A stretch of 64,000 bases of DNA from Caulobacteraceae bacterium (GTDB lineage Bacteria > Pseudomonadota > Alphaproteobacteria > Caulobacterales > Caulobacteraceae), in contig PLRV01000010.1 in the NCBI GenBank assembly GCA_003164925.1, positions 116,332-180,331 of the forward strand. Reading direction: 5' to 3'. Both the position numbers and the translations under genes were made by a program. This document shows positions 24,342 to 32,606 of the stretch, piece by piece. The notes under the pieces were generated by a model. The model made no database searches. It was not told the DNA's origin and saw only the letters and a program-made list of their open reading frames with translations. The first letter of the stretch is position 1. Every line of letters starts with the position of its first letter.

Positions 24342-25325
24342 ATGAAGGCGATGGTGCTAAACAAGCCCGGAACCCCGCTCGAATGGACGGACTTGCCTGA
24401 CCGCCAGCCTAGCGCCGGGGAAGTGCGGGTCAAGGTTCTCGCCTGCGGGGTCTGTCGCACGGACTTGCACGTCGTTGACGGCGAATTGCCTGACCCGAAA
24501 TCGCCGATCATTCCCGGCCACGAGATCATCGGTCGGATCGACGCGATAGGGCAGTGTGTTACCGGGCTGACACTGGGTGAGCGGGTAGGCATTCCCTGGC
24601 TCGGCCATACTTGCGGTGTCTGCCCCTATTGCGAGGCGAACCGGGAAAACCTCTGCGATGCCCCGCTATTCACCGGCTACACGCGTGACGGCGGCTTCGC
24701 GACCGCCGTCATCGCCGACGCGCGCTTTGCGTTTCCGCTCGGCGAGACGGGCAGCGACGTATCGCTTGCGCCGCTGCTCTGCGCAGGACTGATCGGCTGG
24801 CGTTCCCTGAAGATCGCCGGCGACGGCAAGCGCCTGGGAATTTATGGCTTCGGCGCCGCCGGTCACATCGTCGCCCAGGTCGCCAGGTGGCAGGGCCGGG
24901 AAGTCTACGCCTTCACCCGGCCGGGCGACACCGGCACGCAAGTCTTCGCTCAAAGCCTCGGCGTCGCCTGGGCGGGCGGCTCGGATGAAATGCCCCCAGA
25001 GCCGCTCGACGCGGCGATCATCTACGCCACCGTGGGCGACTTGGTTCCCGTGGCGCTGAAGGCCGTCCAAAAGGGCGGTCGCGTGGTCTGCGCCGGGATC
25101 CACATGAGCGACATCCCAAGCTTTCCTTACCGGATTCTTTGGGAAGAGCGGCAACTGCTCTCCGTCGCCAACCTCACCCGGGAGGATGGGATCGAGTTCC
25201 TCGGGCTGGTTCCGAAAATGGGCATCGTCGTCAAGACGACGACCTATCCGCTTCAGCAGGCCAACAAAGCGCTGGAGGACTTGCGCGCCGGCCGGTTCGA
25301 CGGGGCCGCGGTGCTCGTGCCGTGA
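24342..25325 (+). CDS. adhA: zinc-dependent alcohol dehydrogenase, AdhA type
   Basis: 327 residues. Zinc sites are ACGVCRTDLHVVDGELP with PGHEIIGRID, and structural cysteines CGVCPYCEANRENLC. GYTRDGGFATAVIAD and the compact Rossmann GIYGFGAAGHIVAQVARWQG are the hallmarks of the short AdhA subgroup, which often sits with stress and redox genes in alpha- and betaproteobacteria. It probably oxidises simple alcohols with NAD. It is 63 bases after nnr, with a weak AGGAC before the ATG. Third Zn-ADH of this block, with low similarity to the other two outside the metal sites. Confidence 0.85.
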   Translation: MKAMVLNKPGTPLEWTDLPDRQPSAGEVRVKVLACGVCRTDLHVVDGELPDPKSPIIPGHEIIGRIDAIGQCVTGLTLGERVGIPWLGHTCGVCPYCEANRENLCDAPLFTGYTRDGGFATAVIADARFAFPLGETGSDVSLAPLLCAGLIGWRSLKIAGDGKRLGIYGFGAAGHIVAQVARWQGREVYAFTRPGDTGTQVFAQSLGVAWAGGSDEMPPEPLDAAIIYATVGDLVPVALKAVQKGGRVVCAGIHMSDIPSFPYRILWEERQLLSVANLTREDGIEFLGLVPKMGIVVKTTTYPLQQANKALEDLRAGRFDGAAVLVP

Positions 25326-25356
25326 CGACCGTTCATGGGCAGATGACGGGTGACGC

Positions 25357-26226
25357 TTGAAAATCAGGACGGATGACTTCCGGGTTCGCGAAGGCGGCGA
25401 CGTCAAGCTGCACAAGCTGCCGACGGTTACAGATCCGATCTACGGATCGACCAAGGACTATCAGGATCTATTGGCAAAACATGTCCTAAAGCTGAGCGAG
25501 CTGCAGGAGCTGCTTTACGCCTCCAATCGCTTTTCGATCCTGCTGATCTTCCAGGCCATGGACGCCGCCGGAAAAGACGGCGCGATCAAACACGTGATGT
25601 CCGGGGTTAACCCACAAGGGTGCCAAGTCTACAGCTTCCAACATCCGAGCGCCGCCGAACTGCAGCACGATTTCCTCTGGCGCACGACCCGTGATCTGCC
25701 GGCGCGGGGGCGGATCGGAATCTTCAACCGGTCCTATTACGAAGAGGTCCTGATCGTTCGGGTCCATCCTGAGCTTCTGCAAAGCGAGGGCCTGCCGGAC
25801 GTCTCGCCGGACGATCCTTCGGTTTGGCGTCACCGTTTCCGGTCCATCACCAACTTGGAACGACATCTGCATGAGAACGGCACGCGCATCATCAAGATAT
25901 TCCTGAATCTTTCCAAGGAGGAGCAGCGAAAGCGCTTTCTTCAGCGCATCGACCAGCCGGAGAAGAACTGGAAGTTCAGCCTTGACGATATCAAGGAGCG
26001 GGGCTTCTGGAGGCAATACATGCAGGCTTATGAAGAATGCCTCAGCGCGACGAGCACCGAGGACTCCCCTTGGTTCGTTGTCCCAGCTGACGATAAGCAG
26101 AACGCACGTTTGATCGTATCGCAAATCCTCGTTGACACACTTCACGGACTGAAGATGCACTATCCGGAGGCGTCGAGCGCGCGAGCCGATGATTTGCTCG
26201 AAATTCGCAAACACCTCCAGAAATGA
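25357..26226 (+). CDS. ppk2: polyphosphate kinase 2 family protein
   Basis: 289 residues. The PPK2 fold has a Walker-A-like loop [18 protein letters not shown] at residues 67-84, the [20 protein letters not shown] base-binding stretch, the Walker-B-like [19 protein letters not shown] and the lid [20 protein letters not shown]. Size and motifs fit the short single-domain PPK2 enzymes that phosphorylate AMP, ADP or GDP from polyphosphate. The start appears to be TTG 25357, since no ATG in frame lies between the previous gene and the conserved start ([20 protein letters not shown]). The stop overlaps the CYTH gene start (ATGA), pairing polyphosphate use with a triphosphate-binding protein. Confidence 0.88.
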   Translation: MKIRTDDFRVREGGDVKLHKLPTVTDPIYGSTKDYQDLLAKHVLKLSELQELLYASNRFSILLIFQAMDAAGKDGAIKHVMSGVNPQGCQVYSFQHPSAAELQHDFLWRTTRDLPARGRIGIFNRSYYEEVLIVRVHPELLQSEGLPDVSPDDPSVWRHRFRSITNLERHLHENGTRIIKIFLNLSKEEQRKRFLQRIDQPEKNWKFSLDDIKERGFWRQYMQAYEECLSATSTEDSPWFVVPADDKQNARLIVSQILVDTLHGLKMHYPEASSARADDLLEIRKHLQK

Positions 26227-27176
26227 CACCTCCACTGGGAACGGCTCTGAACCCGAGGGAGGTCGAGCTGAAGTTCCACCTGCCGGTGGGCAGCCGGGTC
26301 CTACTGGAGCATTACCCGGCGCTTGCGACGGCGGCCCCCGCGCACCATCACTTGGTGAGCACCTATTTCGATACGCCCGACCGGGCTCTGGATCGATGCG
26401 GTCTGACCCTGCGGGTGCGACGGGACGGGGAGCAGCGGATTCAGACCGTGAAGTCCCGTTCGAACGGTCATGACGTGGCCGCCAGTCGCGGCGAATGGGA
26501 GTGGCCAATCGGGCAGGACTCGCCGGAGGTCGCTCGGCTGTCACAGACGCCGCAGTTGGCGGCGGCGGCACTCGCGATCAAGGGCCGCCTACAGCCTGCA
26601 TTCGTTACTGACATCCGCCGAACCACGTACCTCCTACACCTGGACAACGGCACGACGGCGGAAGTGGCGTTCGACGAGGGCGACATCCAGGCCGGCTTCG
26701 CCCGCGAAGCCGTCAGTGAGCTCGAGATCGAACTCAAGAGCGGCGGAGTGGAGCCGCTCTATCGGCTTGCCGGATCGCTGCTGTCGACCGCGCCCCTTTG
26801 GCTGATGTCAGAGAGCAAGGCGTCGCGCGGCTGGCGGTTGCGGACAGGCCAGGGCGCGGGCGCACAACTGACGCGGCCTCTAAAGTTGAAACGGAGGCTC
26901 TGCGCTGACGCGGGCTTTCGCCAGATCTTCGGCGGCACGCTCGGCCATTTGACGGCCAACGTCGGCCCGACCCTCCGCGGCGATCCCGAAGGCCTGCACC
27001 AGGCCCGCATCGCCATTCGGGAAGCGCGAGCGGTGTTGCAGTTGTTTGATCCATATCTCGACGCCGACGGCGCCAGGCGATTCACGGAGACCCTGCGAAC
27101 CTACCGTTTGCGTTTGCGACGAGCTACGGCGGTCACGGTCTGCGGGACGGTGACCGGGAGCGGCCGTTGCTGGTGA
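26223..27176 (+). CDS. CYTH-domain protein with truncated CHAD domain
   Basis: 317 residues. The CYTH tunnel domain (about residues 10-200) shows the ExExK motif [28 protein letters not shown] and late acidic strands [10 protein letters not shown]. It binds or hydrolyses inorganic triphosphate. A CHAD domain starts around residue 225 ([40 protein letters not shown]). It breaks off after one and a half helical repeats; from about 27113 the frame is foreign DNA giving a meaningless Arg/Thr-rich tail. Full-length relatives have around 500 residues. CHAD domains bind polyphosphate, fitting the coupled ppk2. The CYTH part may still work. Confidence 0.75.
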   Translation: MTPPLGTALNPREVELKFHLPVGSRVLLEHYPALATAAPAHHHLVSTYFDTPDRALDRCGLTLRVRRDGEQRIQTVKSRSNGHDVAASRGEWEWPIGQDSPEVARLSQTPQLAAAALAIKGRLQPAFVTDIRRTTYLLHLDNGTTAEVAFDEGDIQAGFAREAVSELEIELKSGGVEPLYRLAGSLLSTAPLWLMSESKASRGWRLRTGQGAGAQLTRPLKLKRRLCADAGFRQIFGGTLGHLTANVGPTLRGDPEGLHQARIAIREARAVLQLFDPYLDADGARRFTETLRTYRLRLRRATAVTVCGTVTGSGRCW

Positions 27177-27238
27177 AGCCGTTTGAATGTGATCGACTGG
27201 AAAAGCTGCTTACGGGTCTGCTGTCGGCGCCCAAATAA
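27113..27238 (+). pseudogene. receiver-domain C-terminal remnant
   Basis: In a frame different from the CYTH gene, 41 codons read [20 protein letters not shown], then [20 protein letters not shown] and a TAA at 27236. This is the last third of a CheY-like receiver domain: the FATGYG beta-4 loop, the conserved Lys-Pro and the alpha-5 helix. The phosphoacceptor part is missing. It marks the deletion junction that truncated the CHAD domain: a response-regulator gene that once lay downstream has lost its 5' two thirds. Confidence 0.7.
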
Positions 27239-27342
27239 TTGAGCTTTCGAAAGAACCAAAGCTTGGCGACTTCCATTGCGGTCTGTGTGCCTCGGCGCAA
27301 TTCACATCCGAAGGCTCTTTGATCTTGCCCATGGCCGCCGAC

Positions 27343-27671
27343 GGTGCTGGCAGTCTAACGATAAAAGGTCCCCAATTTGCCCCGTCAGGCCAAATTGAAG
27401 GTGCTTTTGGCCCATCCGATCTCGTTCAAGCGTCGCCGCTTTCCGCCGGAGGTTATCCAGCATGCGGTTTGGCTCTATTTTCGGTTCACCCTGAGCATCC
27501 GCGACGTCGAAGAATTGCTGGCCCAACGCGGGATCAAGGTCGGGCCGTTGATCGCCGCGACCCTCCGCCGCTTCCGGGCCGAGGCCCATCAGACGCGGGC
27601 GGCTGCGGCTGCCTGATCGGAAGGGCGGGGAGGGTCTTCCTCGGGTTCGTACCGGTTAACTTGCCAAAACC
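27343..27671 (+). mobile_element. IS6-family deletion derivative (copy C)
   Basis: A 329-bp copy with the standard ends (GGTGCTGGCAGTCTAAC and GTTAACTTGCCAAAACC). The encoded transposase stub PISFKRRRFPPEVIQHAVWL is followed by FTLSIRDVEELLAQRG. About 36 bp present in copy A, encoding the second HTH helix, are lost between two GATCAAG-like repeats. The Ala-rich terminal junction is identical in kind to copies A and B. Confidence 0.73.
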
Positions 27672-27810
27672 TGTCCGCTCCTCCGAAATGTTATTGTCGT
27701 TGAGGTTTTGACCAGGATTTTGACCGAACCAGCGCAGAATGCTGGTGACGCGCCCCCGTTTCTCACCCAGCTGCAACTGCAGTCCGGTCGTCTTTGATTC
27801 AAAACCCAAT

Positions 27811-28233
27811 TCATCCTCGTCCGGAAGCCGCCTTCCAGACTTTCATGGTGGTATCGGCGTTCGCAATGCCGTCGATCGAGCGGATGCCGACGTAGGCGCC
27901 GCCGGGGTCCCCACTGCGCAGCGGTTGGACGTCCATCACCACCACCTCGCCGACCTTGAAGGTCGTCACGGTGACGCCCATGCTGACCATATGGCCAACG
28001 CTGGACATCTCGAGGTTGTAGACAGGCATAGCCCCTCCGCCCTTGGCGTAAGATGCGTCTCGCAGCTGAATGTAGACGTGTGGGTTACCGAAAAAGACCT
28101 TAGCGACCGTTCCAGTAATCGTCTGCACTTTTTCCGAGTCATACATCGCGTGCGAATGGTGCGCATAGGCTGAAGCCGAGAAACACAGCACCGCCAGCCC
28201 TCCAAACGACGCCGCCAGAACAGTCTTTTTCAT
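27811..28233 (-). CDS. DUF6152 family exported protein
   Basis: 140 residues. A signal peptide ends FSASAYAHHSHAMYD; then come the DUF6152 core KVQTITGTVAKVFFGNPHVY, a Tyr-Asn-Leu-Glu strand with SSVGHMVSMGVTV and FKVGEVVVMDVQPLRSGD. It lacks the exact GW-xx-KPGD motif of the first paralogue, and the GRDG turn is replaced by GDPGGAYVG. Predicted periplasmic, function unknown. It is 46 bases downstream of the 450-residue secreted protein and is the last gene of that unit; the IS6-type copy C follows it. Confidence 0.8.
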   Translation of the reverse strand: MKKTVLAASFGGLAVLCFSASAYAHHSHAMYDSEKVQTITGTVAKVFFGNPHVYIQLRDASYAKGGGAMPVYNLEMSSVGHMVSMGVTVTTFKVGEVVVMDVQPLRSGDPGGAYVGIRSIDGIANADTTMKVWKAASGRG

Positions 28234-28279
28234 CGATTTTCTCCTTAGTGTTGTGATTTTCGGTTCTCGCTAATCCAAC

Positions 28280-29632
28280 CTACTCAACCGTCGATGGGTC
28301 AGCCGGCAGGGTTGAAACTCCCTTGAAGCTGAGGAACGACGGAGCCGCCGGGATCTTGCCCTCAAGCTTAGCCTTCTCGGCCTTTTTGAAGACCGTCGTC
28401 CAAGGCGTCTGGTCGAACAGGTCGTGATAGCGCGGGTCACCGATCGCGAAGTCGGCAAGCAGGCCCTGTGCGTCGTGGTAGACGAGGTTGGTCGAGACGC
28501 ACTCGTTCAATGTGACAAAGGTGCTCTTCCACGCCTGGACCGCATCGGGGGCCTTGGTCTGGATCGACGTCCCGTGCAGTGGGAACTTGAAGGCCAGCGG
28601 GTCGTACCAGGTCACGTCCACAAGCATTTCGTTTCCGATCTTCTTGTACCGCTCGATGACCTCAAGCTGGTCGGAGTTCTCAGGCGCACCGTGGCCGCGC
28701 GTGTTCGCCTTGATGTTCTTGGTCCACACCACCAGCTCATCACCGTCCCAGAAGCCTTGGGATTCGCCCAACCACTGCGAAATGCCGAGATCCGGGGGGA
28801 GGAAGCCCCGACCGTCAGTGAAGACATAGCGATCGCGCTGGTATTGGCCGGTGGAGTTCATGAGGATCATGGTGGGCGTCACCACCAGGAAGCGGCCGCT
28901 TGCGGTGAACGATTCCGGGACGCAGGAGTCGGCCGGCCACCAGTGCCGGCCCTCGAGCTCGGCCTGCAGCTGCAGCTCGTAGCGCGGCTTGTAGGCGTCG
29001 GACACCGCTTGCCAGAAGTCGCGAACAAGAACGATTGGAAAGCCGTTGGCCTGGGGCGGGTCACGCCAGTCGCCTGTCCAGTCGGGCAGAGTGGCGAGCG
29101 TATGCTTGGTGCCGCCCTTGGCCGCCTTGAGCCAGGCGTTGTAATGCTCCTCGGCGGTCGTGAACGCGTAGGGGCTCCGGGCCTCGGCCGTGAAGCCGTC
29201 GCCCGCGGTGCCCTTCAGCGTATCATAATAGTCCTTGAAGGACGTTCCCTTCCGCACCGCGTTCGCCCATGCGCCGCGCCAGGCCGAGGGCAGCGGCGGC
29301 GGGGCGCTCCACCACTCGAAAGGCGTCAGATTGTGGAACGGATCGTTTGGATCCACCTTCGCTGTCCGCTTGAATAGATTGGCCCATTCGCTGGCCGTCT
29401 TCAGCCCGGCGAAGGGGTGCAATGGGTCGAATTGGTACTTCACTTCGGCGCCTTCGGCCGGGGGGAGCGGTCCGTCCGCCGCCTCCCAGATCGGACCGAC
29501 GCCGTAGGCGCCCAGGGCAGATGTGGGCGTAAAGACTGCGGTGCTTGCTTTTTCCCCCTGGGCCCAAGTGGCGCTGGCGCTGAGGGCAAGCGTGAGCGCA
29601 AGCCCTGCGCCGTACAACCGATATTTAATCAC
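28280..29632 (-). CDS. large exported protein distantly related to the GHWEGDTLVV family
   Basis: 450 residues. A signal peptide (MIKYRLYGAGLALTLALSAS, cleavage near TWAQG) is followed by an N-terminal Trp/Pro-rich region (FEWWSAPPPLPSAWRGAWAN) not found in the smaller relatives. The C-terminal half carries the family outline: a Cys turn (PADSCVPESF), VVTPTMILMNSTGQYQRDRY, a degenerate signature GESQGFWDGDELVVWTKNI and LEVIERYKKIGNEMLVDVTW. It is about 200 residues longer than typical members, so it may be a two-domain version. Reaction unknown. It sits between DUF6152 and two exported VOC proteins on the minus strand. Confidence 0.7.
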   Translation of the reverse strand: MIKYRLYGAGLALTLALSASATWAQGEKASTAVFTPTSALGAYGVGPIWEAADGPLPPAEGAEVKYQFDPLHPFAGLKTASEWANLFKRTAKVDPNDPFHNLTPFEWWSAPPPLPSAWRGAWANAVRKGTSFKDYYDTLKGTAGDGFTAEARSPYAFTTAEEHYNAWLKAAKGGTKHTLATLPDWTGDWRDPPQANGFPIVLVRDFWQAVSDAYKPRYELQLQAELEGRHWWPADSCVPESFTASGRFLVVTPTMILMNSTGQYQRDRYVFTDGRGFLPPDLGISQWLGESQGFWDGDELVVWTKNIKANTRGHGAPENSDQLEVIERYKKIGNEMLVDVTWYDPLAFKFPLHGTSIQTKAPDAVQAWKSTFVTLNECVSTNLVYHDAQGLLADFAIGDPRYHDLFDQTPWTTVFKKAEKAKLEGKIPAAPSFLSFKGVSTLPADPSTVE

Positions 29633-29731
29633 GTATCATCCTCCTCAATCACAGATCAAATGCCGCCGCCTGATGCATCTAACCTTCAGACTGCAGTGTG
29701 CTGTGGCTGGTCGATTTTTGATGCTCGGAAC

Positions 29732-30856
29732 TCATTTCAGCGGAGACTGACCTGAGCCCGTTTTGCCGGGTTCGGGCGAAGTGCTAGCCGGGGCCGGCGC
29801 AGCTGGATTGGGCCGCGGCGACTCCTCGGCGAGCTGCAGCAACTGGCCGTCCGGGGTCACGATTACGAGGATGCGCGTATTGTTGCCGAGCACGATGGGA
29901 GCTGTGTTGCCCGGCGCCACGGTCGCGCCAGCGGTCATGGCCTTCGCCAGCGAGGCGTCGAAGTCACGCACCCTCATGCGCAACATCGCCGTACCGGGTC
30001 GCGGCAGCGCCTGATCGACCGTCACGCCATCAAGCTTGTCGTACTCGGCAAACTGCACCGGCAGCGTGCTGCCAGGCACGGTGCTCCCTGCCCATCGCTG
30101 CTTCAGCGTGTTGAGCCCCATCGCCCGGCCCATCAGGGGATCGTCGGTGAGCACAGGAGCTTCGTACACATTGAAACCGAAGACGGTCTCGAAGAAGTGC
30201 GCCGCCTTGTTGGCGTCGGCCGCCGTAAAGCGGAGCGTCGCGCCGATGGAGTTACCGGGTTCGGGCGCCGGCGGCGGCCGGTCCAGAGCGGTGAGATGGA
30301 TGAAGAAACCGTCCGGATCCCGGACGATCAGTACCTGCCGGTTCCCGAACCGTACCGGCACACCGTTTGGCGTCACGAACGAGCCACCGTGTTCTTTGAC
30401 CGCCTCGATGGCCGCGTCCATATTGCGCACCTGCAGTTCGAGCATCGGCTGGCCGAGATCGAAGACGCGCGATTTGACGGGTAGCCTCTGGCTGTTGCCT
30501 TCCCACTCGAAGAATTCGAGCACGAGATCTGAGTTGGACACGGTGAAGGTCGTATTCTTGAACTTGCCGCCCGGCGCGTTGTACATCACGTCAACCCCGT
30601 TGACGGACTTGAAATCCCGGTAATACGGCCAGTTCCTGGCTTCGTCGTTGGGCTGAACGCCCAGCAGCACTGTGTAGAACAACACGGTGCGCTCCATGTC
30701 GGCCACCATGTGAACGAAGTTGCCGGCCCCGACCACATCCCCCGCGGGCGCGAAGCCGACGCGGTTCTGCGCCACGGCCAAGGTGGGAGACGCCATCAGC
30801 GCGACCAACCCAAGCGCCGCCATGGCGCGTCCAACTATACCTGCCGTCCACTTCAT
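29732..30856 (-). CDS. exported two-domain VOC (glyoxalase-fold) protein
   Basis: 374 residues from ATG 30856, eight bases after GGGAGG. The signal peptide is KWTAGIVGRAMAALGLVALM with cleavage near AVAQN. Two VOC modules follow: GAGNFVHMVADMERTVLFYT...LLGVQ with DPDGFFIHLTALDRP, and GATLRFTAADANKAAHFFET with TPDGQLLQLAEESP. In ordinary VOC enzymes the DPDG loop is followed by a metal-binding Glu; here the positions read His and Gln, so the usual metal site is altered. Function could be binding rather than catalysis. The C-terminal tail is Pro/Ser/Gly-rich. Location predicted periplasmic. Confidence 0.78.
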   Translation of the reverse strand: MKWTAGIVGRAMAALGLVALMASPTLAVAQNRVGFAPAGDVVGAGNFVHMVADMERTVLFYTVLLGVQPNDEARNWPYYRDFKSVNGVDVMYNAPGGKFKNTTFTVSNSDLVLEFFEWEGNSQRLPVKSRVFDLGQPMLELQVRNMDAAIEAVKEHGGSFVTPNGVPVRFGNRQVLIVRDPDGFFIHLTALDRPPPAPEPGNSIGATLRFTAADANKAAHFFETVFGFNVYEAPVLTDDPLMGRAMGLNTLKQRWAGSTVPGSTLPVQFAEYDKLDGVTVDQALPRPGTAMLRMRVRDFDASLAKAMTAGATVAPGNTAPIVLGNNTRILVIVTPDGQLLQLAEESPRPNPAAPAPASTSPEPGKTGSGQSPLK

Positions 30857-31009
30857 GGCTGCCTCCCGGGGCGGCTGGGGCTCCTGGGACCGCATGCGTG
30901 TCCGTGAAGCCTGCGTTGTTTTGGCCTTGAGCTTATTTGCCAGTCCGGACGGACTGGCAAATCCAAGTTGAAGACGCGTCCAATGTAACGCTCTACGACA
31001 AGCAAGCTC

Positions 31010-31120
31010 ATGAACTCGGGGCTGGATCGATGACTCGCAGCCGTAACTAGGTAATCCTAGCCGGTCGGCCGTTGGGGGGGTGTATTGATAGGCGCAGCTT
31101 TCTGTAAAAATTTTGAAAGG
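31010..31120 (+). repeat. duplicated promoter-like segment (inverted relative to 34880-34990)
   Basis: Read on the plus strand, this stretch matches the region upstream of the TonB receptor at 32607-34796 read on the minus strand. Both have a shared GGGCT-GATCGATGA-GCAGCCG block (about 21 of 25 bases) and then, about 80 bases on, a nearly identical CTGTAAAAATTTTGAAAGG stretch. No receptor gene follows here, so it appears to be the stranded control region of a lost paralogue. Confidence 0.6.
31102..31119 (+). promoter_or_regulatory. PhoB-like 7-4-7 direct-repeat site
   Basis: CTGTAAA-AATT-TTGAAAG: two 7-base half sites 11 bases apart, the geometry recognised by OmpR/PhoB-type regulators. The same motif occurs at 34881-34898 (minus) and 35139-35156. 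It lies 246 bases upstream of the VOC gene starting at 30856, on the opposite strand. Confidence 0.5.
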
Positions 31121-31189
31121 CCGGACGAGGGATCGGGCCGCGGCGGCAGAGTTCGGCGGCTGCAGTGGCATCGACCGCCTGTCTCGACG

Positions 31190-31275
31190 ATCGCCGGCCA
31201 TGTCCCTTTTCTGCGATGCTGACGCTGAGCAGTAAGGTGAGGGCAAGGCGGATACCGTACAACCTAGATCAGCGC
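31190..31275 (-). pseudogene. signal-peptide remnant of a 28280-29632 paralogue
   Basis: On the minus strand, LYGIRLALTLLLSVSIA aligns with LYGAGLALTLALSASAT of the 450-residue secreted protein. The DNA shares a GGTTGTACGG start and a CTTGC-CTCAC-CTCAGCG pattern. The rest of the gene is gone. Together with the duplicated control region it shows that an additional secreted-protein unit once stood here. The remaining bases between 30857 and 31438 hold nothing else I recognise. Confidence 0.45.
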
Positions 31276-31438
31276 GAAGATCCACCCATCACGCGGAGAA
31301 GACTGAGCATCGCCAGGAGACCGTTGCGATACCTGAACAGATCCTTGAATGCAGCGCGCGGCGCCGGGCGACGCATCTGAACAGTTGTTCAAGATGGCGC
31401 AGTCGTTCGCGCCCATACACCTGGTGTCGGCGGCTCCG

Positions 31439-32467
31439 TTATTGCGCCCCGTGAGACGTGAGCTCATACATCAAGCCGTTAATGTCGCGAACCAAGACTT
31501 CGCTGGCGCCGTCTGCGCGCTTTATGGCCTGGCCGCCCGTCGAGAAAACCGTACCGCCGGCCTTCTTCCATTGATCGACAGCGGCATCGATGTCCCGCAC
31601 GACCATGATAAGTGCGGGCGCACCCGGGTCCGCGGCGGCCGGTGCAGCCTTCGCACGCGGAACGTCGGCGTATTCGATTAAACCGAAGTCCAGCGTCGTG
31701 CCCGCAATGCTGCCGTGTGTGACGCGCCATCGCGCTTCGGGCAAGTTGATCATCATGGCGGCGGGCGCACTTGCCCCCAATTGCCCTGTCGGACGCGAGA
31801 CGACGAAACCGGTCGCATCCTGCAGAAATGTCAGGGTGCGCGCAGAGTCTTCGATCGACAGATTCAGCGAGCCGCCCAGAACCATATCGGCGGAATTAGC
31901 GGCGGACGCAGGCAACGGATCCGGCTGGATGAGCTGAATAAAGAGTCCATCGGGGTCGCGAACGACAAGTCCACGCATCTTGCTGTTCGGGTTGCCGGTC
32001 GGATTTATCGGCTGACCGCCTGCGGTCACAATAGTCGTCTTCGCCGCCTTGAGTTTCGCAAGCATCTGGTCCATGTCGCGGATCTTGAGAACCAGCGTGA
32101 CGACGCCCGGGTCCTGAAGGTTTGGCACAAAGTTCTTCCGGGTTATTCCGGTGAACTCCGCGAGTTTGATATCAAACGCTGCGTTTGGAATACTGAGGAC
32201 CGCGGCGCGAAACTTTGCGCCTTGCGTCCCGGTGAGTTTCGACTGGTCGCCGTTGAGAGCCATCGGCTGCGCCGCTAGGGAGTCGCTCCCTCCAACCCTC
32301 AGTCCGATCACATCGCGATAAAACGGCACGGTCTTATCGAGGCTGTCCACGGCGTGCGCGACAGTCTGGATCTGGAGAACCGGAGTCGCCGGGGCTTGTT
32401 GTGCAAAAGCCAGGACGGGCAGCGCCAGTCCTACCATGGCAAGCGTCAAGAGTGTTTTTGGAGACAT
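31439..32467 (-). CDS. exported two-domain VOC (glyoxalase-fold) protein
   Basis: 342 residues from ATG 32467 (345 if ATG 32476 is used). The signal peptide is MSPKTLLTLAMVGLALPVLA, cleavage at FAQQ. The first VOC module has QTVAHAVDSLDKTVPFYRDV-IGLR and closes with DPDGLFIQLIQPDPLP, where the usual metal-binding Glu is Gln. The second starts GGSLNLSIEDSARTLTFLQD and ends DINGLMYELTSHG, where a Glu is kept. It is paralogous to the VOC protein at 29732-30856. Exported VOC proteins are unusual, and the pair flanked by a TonB receptor suggests periplasmic handling of an imported aromatic or similar ligand; that is inference. Confidence 0.77.
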   Translation of the reverse strand: MSPKTLLTLAMVGLALPVLAFAQQAPATPVLQIQTVAHAVDSLDKTVPFYRDVIGLRVGGSDSLAAQPMALNGDQSKLTGTQGAKFRAAVLSIPNAAFDIKLAEFTGITRKNFVPNLQDPGVVTLVLKIRDMDQMLAKLKAAKTTIVTAGGQPINPTGNPNSKMRGLVVRDPDGLFIQLIQPDPLPASAANSADMVLGGSLNLSIEDSARTLTFLQDATGFVVSRPTGQLGASAPAAMMINLPEARWRVTHGSIAGTTLDFGLIEYADVPRAKAAPAAADPGAPALIMVVRDIDAAVDQWKKAGGTVFSTGGQAIKRADGASEVLVRDINGLMYELTSHGAQ

Positions 32468-32570
32468 GCGCGGCATACCCGGGGAGAGGGACTGGGACGA
32501 TAAACACACGGTAGGGGCCGCTCTGCCGGGCAGATCTGCGAGTAACAAATACCGGCCGCGCCGTTCAGTC

Positions 32571-32598
32571 GGGGCGGCTGGCGTGGGCCAGCCGCCCC
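32571..32598 (-). terminator. GC hairpin after TonB-receptor gene
   Basis: A perfect 12-bp stem GGGGCGGCTGGC with its complement around a GTGG loop starts nine bases past the receptor stop codon. No T tract follows on the minus strand. It may end or attenuate transcription before the VOC genes. Confidence 0.5.
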
Positions 32599-32606
32599 GT
32601 GAGGCT

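Noticed and set aside
30857-31285. A 143-codon N-terminal extension of the VOC gene at 29732
   Set aside because: The signal peptide and ribosome site at 30856 define the start; the extension covers the duplicated control region.
31378-31391. TGAACAGTTGTTCA, resembling a GAAC-N4-GTTC LexA box
   Set aside because: That form is typical of Gram-positive LexA; alphaproteobacterial LexA binds a GTTC-N7-GTTC direct repeat, and no SOS gene follows.
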